A stretch of 64,000 bases of DNA from Deltaproteobacteria bacterium. Its GTDB lineage: Bacteria > Myxococcota > UBA727 > VGSZ01. The stretch spans positions 335,519 to 399,518 of the forward strand of contig JACOUT010000009.1 in NCBI GenBank assembly GCA_016177705.1, written 5' to 3'. Below the pieces are notes generated by a model, which searched no databases, was not told the DNA's origin, and worked only from the letters and a program-made list of their open reading frames with translations. A program made the translations under genes and the position numbers. Below, one piece after another: positions 57,990 through 64,000 of the stretch (positions within the stretch are counted from its first letter, which is position 1; every line of letters begins with the position of its first letter).

Positions 57990-60776
57990 ATGGGGAAGCT
58001 GCGCGTGCACGAGCTGGCCAAGAAGCTCGGGCTCAATAATCAAGAGCTCGTCGACAAGCTGACCAAGGCAGGGATGGCGGTCAAGACGCACTCGTCGACC
58101 GTCGAGGAGGCGGACGCCATGCGCGCGCTGCAGGCGGACAAGCCTGCCGCCAAAGGCGCCGACGTCGCGCGCCCGCGCTCCGTCGTCAGGCGCCCCTCCG
58201 CGACCCCCGCAGAGCCCGCCGCTGCCACGCCGACGCCGGTGGTGGTCGAGGCTGCGCCCGAGCCCGCGCCGACGCCGCGCGTCGCTGAACCCAAGGTCGA
58301 GCCCAGGGTCGAAGCGAGGGCGCAGCAGCCCGAGCCGGCGCCCGTGGTCGCCGTCCCGGTCGCCGCGGTCGAGGCCACGCGCCCGACGGCAGTGGAGCCC
58401 GTCGCTGCACCGGCTGTCGCCAAGGCGCCCACCGGGCCCGCGCCGACGCCGGTCGCGGTCACGCCGGTCGCTGGCACACCGATCGCGGGCACACCGGTTG
58501 CCGGCACACCGATCGCCGGCACACCGGCCGCTGGCGAGTCGGCGCCTGCCGACGCGGCGACCGCGGCCGCCGGTCCACAGAACGTCGTGCGCGTCATCGA
58601 CGCCGAGGCCATCAAGGCGCGCTTGGCGGCCGAGAACCGCACCTTCCAGGTCAAGCGCCCCGGGCTCAGGCCCGGTGCGGGCCGCGGGCCCATCCGCGAA
58701 ATTCGCGTGATGAACGATCGCTTCGGCGGCGCGCCCACCATGGTCGACGTCTCCTCCGGCGGCCCCCCGCGGCCACCCGGCCCCGGCGGCGCGCCTGGCC
58801 CCGGCGGACGTCGCGACGGCCGCGGCGACGATCGCGATCGCCGCGCGGGCGGCGACCGCGGCGGTCGTGACCTGTGGCTCAACCCCGGCAAGAAGAAGAA
58901 GACCGGCAAGAAGGGCAAGGGCCCCGAGATCACGCAGGCGGCCGCGCACAAGCGCGTCGTCGAGATGGACGGCCTGATCTCGGTCGCCGACCTGGCGCAC
59001 CAGATGGCCATCAAGAGCGGCCAGGTCATCCAGAAGCTGTTCTCGATGGGCATGATGGTGACGGTCAACCAGACCATCGACTTCGACACCGCGTCCATCG
59101 TGGGCAGCGAGTTCGGCTTCGAGGTCAAGAACGTCGCGTTCGCCGAGACCGACCTGCTCGCCGCGACCACCGCGACCGAGGAGGCGTCCTCGCCGCGCCC
59201 GCCGGTCGTCACGGTCATGGGCCACGTCGACCACGGCAAGACCAGCCTGCTCGACGCCATCAGGAGCACCAACGTCGCCGCCGGCGAGGCCGGCGGCATC
59301 ACGCAGCACATCGGCGCCTACTCGGTCGACACGCCCAAGGGCCGCGTCACCTTCCTCGACACGCCCGGCCACGCGGCGTTCACGGCGATGCGTGCGCGCG
59401 GCGCGCAGGTCACCGACTTCGTCATCCTGGTGGTGGCCGCCGACGACGGCGTCATGCCGCAAACTGCGGAGGCGATCGCGCACGCCAAGCAGGCGAAGGT
59501 GCCGATCATCGTCGCCATCAACAAGATCGACAAGCCTGAGGCCAAGCCCGAGCGCGTCATGCAGCAGCTCACCGACCACGGCCTCGTCGCCGAGGAGTGG
59601 GGCGGCGACACCATGATGATCCCGGTGAGCGCCAGGAAGGGCACCGGCGTCGAGAAGCTGCTCGAGTCGATCGTGCTGCAGGCCGAGGTCGCCGAGCTGC
59701 GCGCGAGCCCGGAGAAGCGCGCCGAAGGCACCATCATCGAGGCCGAGCTCGACAAGGGCCGCGGTCCGGTGGCCACCATCCTGGTGCAGACCGGCACGCT
59801 CAAGAACGGCGACTACATCGTGGCGGGCGAGCACTCGGGCAAGGTGCGCGCCATGATGGACTCGTACGGCAAGACGCTCTTGGAAGCCGGCCCGTCGACG
59901 CCCGTGCAGGTGCTCGGTCTGTCGGGCGTGCCCGACGCGGGCGACAAGCTCAACGCGGTCGCCGACGAGAAGACAGCTCGCACCGTGGCCGAGCACCGCC
60001 AGCAGAAGGCGCGCGAAGAAGCGCTTCGTCGGCAGAACTCGCCGATGTCGAACCTGCTCGACTTCATCGGCAAGAAGGCGACCGATGAACAGCAACTCGA
60101 GCTGCGTGTCGTCGTCAAGGCCGACGTCGGCGGCTCGGTCGAGGCGGTCAGCCAGGCGCTCGAGCGCTTGACCACGCAGAAGGTCAAGGTCAATGTCATC
60201 TTGAAGGGCGTCGGCACCATCACTGAGAGCGACGTCAACCAGGCGATCGCCTCCAAGGCGGTGATCGTCGGCTTCAACAGCAAGCCCGACGCCAAGGCGG
60301 CGGCGCATGCCTCGCACGAGCACGTGGAGATCCGCACCTTCTCCATCATCTACGAGGTCATCGACGACGTGCGCAAGGCGATGAGCCGCCTGCTCGCGCC
60401 CAAGATCGAGGAGAAGTACCTGGGTCGTGCCGAAGTGCGGCAGCTGTTCCAGGCCCCCAAGCTCGGCACCATCGCGGGCAGCTACGTCACCGACGGCAAG
60501 ATCGTGCGCACCGAGCGCGTGCGCGTGAAGCGCAACGGCGCGCCGGTGCACGAGGGCAGCCTGGCCGGCCTCAAGCGATTCAAGGACGACGTCAAGGAGG
60601 TCGCGGCCGGCTTCGAGTGCGGCATCGGCTTCGCGTCGTTCCCCGATGTGCAGGTGGGCGACATGGTCGAGTGCTTCGAGCTGGTCGAGGTAGCCGCCGA
60701 TCTCGGTGAGGCCATCGCGGCCACCGAGCCGGTCAAGGCGTCGAGCGGCGGGGCAGGGGCCGGCGCCTCCGCCTGA
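57990..60776 (+). CDS. infB: Translation initiation factor IF-2
   Basis: 928 residues from ATG 57990, which gives the classic IF2N start [26 protein letters not shown] lies about eight bases upstream. A long Ala/Pro/Gly linker follows, including a tandem [10 protein letters not shown] repeat (bases about 58460-58535) and an Arg/Asp/Gly-rich stretch. IF2N-2 comes next, then the GTPase domain: G1 GHVDHGKTS (411-419), DTPGHAAF, and NKIDKPEA. Domains II-IV end the protein. IF-2 brings formylated initiator tRNA to the 30S subunit; its tRNA is encoded at 36978-37053. Confidence 0.97.
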   Translation: MGKLRVHELAKKLGLNNQELVDKLTKAGMAVKTHSSTVEEADAMRALQADKPAAKGADVARPRSVVRRPSATPAEPAAATPTPVVVEAAPEPAPTPRVAEPKVEPRVEARAQQPEPAPVVAVPVAAVEATRPTAVEPVAAPAVAKAPTGPAPTPVAVTPVAGTPIAGTPVAGTPIAGTPAAGESAPADAATAAAGPQNVVRVIDAEAIKARLAAENRTFQVKRPGLRPGAGRGPIREIRVMNDRFGGAPTMVDVSSGGPPRPPGPGGAPGPGGRRDGRGDDRDRRAGGDRGGRDLWLNPGKKKKTGKKGKGPEITQAAAHKRVVEMDGLISVADLAHQMAIKSGQVIQKLFSMGMMVTVNQTIDFDTASIVGSEFGFEVKNVAFAETDLLAATTATEEASSPRPPVVTVMGHVDHGKTSLLDAIRSTNVAAGEAGGITQHIGAYSVDTPKGRVTFLDTPGHAAFTAMRARGAQVTDFVILVVAADDGVMPQTAEAIAHAKQAKVPIIVAINKIDKPEAKPERVMQQLTDHGLVAEEWGGDTMMIPVSARKGTGVEKLLESIVLQAEVAELRASPEKRAEGTIIEAELDKGRGPVATILVQTGTLKNGDYIVAGEHSGKVRAMMDSYGKTLLEAGPSTPVQVLGLSGVPDAGDKLNAVADEKTARTVAEHRQQKAREEALRRQNSPMSNLLDFIGKKATDEQQLELRVVVKADVGGSVEAVSQALERLTTQKVKVNVILKGVGTITESDVNQAIASKAVIVGFNSKPDAKAAAHASHEHVEIRTFSIIYEVIDDVRKAMSRLLAPKIEEKYLGRAEVRQLFQAPKLGTIAGSYVTDGKIVRTERVRVKRNGAPVHEGSLAGLKRFKDDVKEVAAGFECGIGFASFPDVQVGDMVECFELVEVAADLGEAIAATEPVKASSGGAGAGASA

Positions 60777-60778
60777 CG

Positions 60779-61063
60779 ATGGTGGTCGCGGTGCTCGAGC
60801 TGACGCTCACCTTCTACGCCGAGTCGTTGAAGGACAAGCGCAGCGTGGTGAAGCGCGTGCTGGCGCGCGCCAAGAGCGAGTTCAACGTCTCGGCAGCCGA
60901 GGTGGACGAGCTCGACAACCCGGGCGGCGCCGTGGTCGCGTTCTGCTCGGTCGGCAGCGACCGACGCTACCTCGAGGGCCAGCTTACGAAGCTCGAGGAG
61001 TTCGTCGACCGGCTCGAGATCGCGGAGATCGTCGACGCGCATCGTGAGCTGTTGAACGTTTGA
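60779..61063 (+). CDS. ylxP: DUF503 (YlxP-like) protein
   Basis: 94 residues, starting two bases after the infB stop. The DUF503 family pattern is clear: VAVLELTLTFYAESLKDKRS, VVKRVLARAKSEFNVSAAEV and KLEEFVDRLEIAEIVDAHRE. The fold is a small ferredoxin-like domain. In Firmicutes and other bacteria it sits between infB and rbfA, as here; a role in ribosome or translation processes is assumed but unproven. Confidence 0.92.
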   Translation: MVVAVLELTLTFYAESLKDKRSVVKRVLARAKSEFNVSAAEVDELDNPGGAVVAFCSVGSDRRYLEGQLTKLEEFVDRLEIAEIVDAHRELLNV

Positions 61064-61106
61064 GGACCGCGCATCGATCTCGACCGGCGCGCGGCAGGGT
61101 GGGCGC

Positions 61107-61456
61107 ATGAGCATTCGCACCGAACGGGTCGGCGAGGAAATCCACAAGGTGCTCTCCGAGCGCCTGATCCGAGGGCTGCGCGATCCGCTGCCGGGCTTCG
61201 TCACCATCGCGCGCGTCGAGGTCACCTCGGACTTCGCGCAGGCCAAGGTCTGGGTCAGCGTCATCGGCACCGAGGCCGAAAAGAAAGGCGCCCTCGAGGT
61301 GCTCCAGGCCAGCCGCGGCGCGCTGCGCCACGAGGTCGGCAAGCGGGTGCGCCTACGCCTGACGCCGGAGCTGACGTTCGTGCTCGACGAGAGCGGCGAG
61401 CGTGCGGCGCGCGTCTGGGCGCTGCTCGACGAGGACAAGCGGCGCGGGGGCGCGTC

Positions 61457-61460
<4 letters not shown>
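61107..61460 (+). CDS. rbfA: Ribosome-binding factor A
   Basis: 117 residues, beginning [20 protein letters not shown]. The type II KH-like fold is seen in [49 protein letters not shown] and [20 protein letters not shown]. RbfA binds free 30S subunits and aids 5' end maturation of 16S rRNA in the cold. The C-terminus overlaps the GTG start of glmM by four bases. Confidence 0.95.
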
Positions 61461-62845
<1,385 letters not shown>

Positions 62846-62852
62846 GCGGTCC

Positions 62853-64000
62853 CTACCTCTTGAAGAGCTTGCCGAGTCCCGAGGATGCCTTCTTGTCGGC
62901 CTCTTCCTTCTTGCGCTGCAAGGCGCGCATGGCGCGCGTCGCGCTCTGGTGATTCGGGTCGGCCTCGAGCACTTTCTTGATCGCAGCGCTGGCCTTGTTG
63001 AGGTCGCCGATCTCCATCCAGATGCGCCCCTGGAATTCCTTGAGCGTCAGCGCGCCCGGCTGCTTTTTGAAGTGCTCCTCTAGCTGCCGCACCACGTCGG
63101 GTGCGGCGGCGGCGTTCTTGGTCTGCCACCAGGTGCAGTACTTCTGCAGCCCGAGCGCCTCGTCGTTGTTGGGCATGATGCTGACGACGTTGGCAAGCAG
63201 CTTGGCCGCGTTCTGCAGCTCGCCTCGCTCGACCAGGAGCTGCGCCTTGTGCAGCTCCGCCTCGGCCTGCAAGATGGCCGCGACGTCGGTGGAAGCACCG
63301 GCGGCCTCGAAGGATCGCTTGGCGTCGTACTCTGCGCGCTTGCGCTCGTCGGCCATGGTGGAGTGTGCGAGCTGGATCACCTGAAAGATGTGGTCGAGCA
63401 TCACCTGGCCGCTGCCGAGGTTGAGCCCGGCGAAGGCGTCCGTGTGGAAGTCGCGCGCGAGCCCGAGATACGCCTTCTTGGCATCCGCCGGCGTGGCGTC
63501 GGTCTTGATGCCGAGCACCGCGTAGTAGTCCTGCCCGTCGATGGCGTCGAATTTCGCTTTGATCTTGTCGCGCGCGGCGCTCTCGGCGGCGTTGAATTTG
63601 ATGGACGCGTCCCCACGCGTGTCGACGACGGGTTTGCTCAACATGTTTCCCCCTGAGCTGCCTGCCGACGACGGCCCCCCGATCGATGGGCCCGGCGGCG
63701 CTTGATCGGACCCTGGTAGCACCCCGGTGAGCGGGCGCATGCGCTGCGATTGGCTCGCCGCCGGTGTGGGCGCTGCCTCCGAGACCGCGGCGGGCGCGGC
63801 GCTCGCCGCCGCCACCGTCTGCACCGGCACGGGCGGCGGGCCGCTCATCGGGATCGGCTCCATCGACGCCTGCACCGACATGGTCGACATCAGCAGGAAC
63901 ACCTGCCGGTAGCGCGCGGTGCGCTCGCCGGGCGAGGAGGCCGCCTCGAGCATCTGCGCGATGGTGGCGCGGCCGTTGATGGCGCGCAGCAAGCTGTCGC
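62853..64000 (-). CDS. J-domain-like TPR protein (5' end outside window)
   Basis: At least 382 residues; the frame continues through the right edge, so the start is missing and a TTG near 63992 is not assumed to be it. The order is a short helical segment, a long Ala/Pro linker (63640-63880), then a J-like domain starting DGQDYYAVLGIKTDATPADA and KKAYLGLARDFHTDAF. Two or three TPR units follow (AELHKAQLLVERGELQNAAK, KEFQGRIWMEIGDLNKASAA). The canonical HPD tripeptide that stimulates DnaK is HTD here, so ordinary J-protein activity is doubtful. The protein ends in a Lys-rich tail. It converges on glmM. Confidence 0.85.
   Translation of the reverse strand, partial: DSLLRAINGRATIAQMLEAASSPGERTARYRQVFLLMSTMSVQASMEPIPMSGPPPVPVQTVAAASAAPAAVSEAAPTPAASQSQRMRPLTGVLPGSDQAPPGPSIGGPSSAGSSGGNMLSKPVVDTRGDASIKFNAAESAARDKIKAKFDAIDGQDYYAVLGIKTDATPADAKKAYLGLARDFHTDAFAGLNLGSGQVMLDHIFQVIQLAHSTMADERKRAEYDAKRSFEAAGASTDVAAILQAEAELHKAQLLVERGELQNAAKLLANVVSIMPNNDEALGLQKYCTWWQTKNAAAAPDVVRQLEEHFKKQPGALTLKEFQGRIWMEIGDLNKASAAIKKVLEADPNHQSATRAMRALQRKKEEADKKASSGLGKLFKR

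Overview
The window is a high-GC bacterial chromosome segment with dense genes and many GTG starts. Several family-level signals point to Myxococcota or a close deltaproteobacterial relative: an MglA-type small GTPase, a PilZ protein of the myxobacterial paralogue type, a protein ending in a MYXO-CTERM-like Cys/hydrophobic/Arg tail, many surface lipoproteins with Gly-Glu tracts and Asp-rich calcium repeats, an FHA-containing sigma-54 activator and a Pkn2-like Ser/Thr kinase. I see no rRNA, CRISPR array, IS element or prophage.

Layout. 1-6054 holds envelope and motility-type genes: a transporter cut by the left edge, a YbgF-like TPR lipoprotein, a LysM protein, a DUF151 nuclease-like protein, a VanZ-like protein, an MglA-like GTPase and a secreted VWA protein. 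6135-12978 is metabolic and regulatory: a pseudouridine synthase, a GH3-family adenylate-forming enzyme, a HAD phosphatase, a class V aminotransferase, a short SerA dehydrogenase and an FHA/sigma-54 activator. 12988-33875 is about 21 kb of exported, mostly lipidated surface proteins. It has a minus-strand operon of two paralogous VWA lipoproteins, a PPC-like protein and a Gly-Glu-tailed lipoprotein, then a MYXO-CTERM protein. A plus-strand set follows, ending in a 1057-residue lipoprotein in which seven Cys/His modules flank two CxxCH cytochrome-like domains. The region ends with a 2111-residue lipoprotein carrying over 30 calcium-type repeats, a VWA domain and a Cys-rich C-terminus. 34107-36816 is a three-gene glycan cassette.

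36978-43080 (minus) holds initiator tRNA-Met, tsaE, the NAD(P)HX repair enzyme, a TPR protein and a Ser/Thr kinase. Divergent from it are a zinc-knuckle ParA and a ribbon-helix-helix partner. Then come a membrane metalloprotease, a PilZ protein, a 37-residue micro-lipoprotein behind a sigma-54-like promoter, and ffh. 49618-54826 holds a Tat lipoprotein plus GMC flavoprotein pair and a three-gene envelope operon (GT-B-like, CpsB-like PHP, flippase-like membrane protein). 55211-62845 is the conserved translation cluster rimP-nusA-rnpM-infB-DUF503-rbfA-glmM. The right edge cuts a J-domain-like TPR protein.

The most unusual content is the surface-lipoprotein region with its recurring Gly-Glu tract, the Cys-module/cytochrome-like lipoprotein, the micro-lipoprotein, the ParA/RHH pair and the GMC flavoprotein that appears to lack its catalytic His. 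All functional statements come from motif reading; no database search was run.
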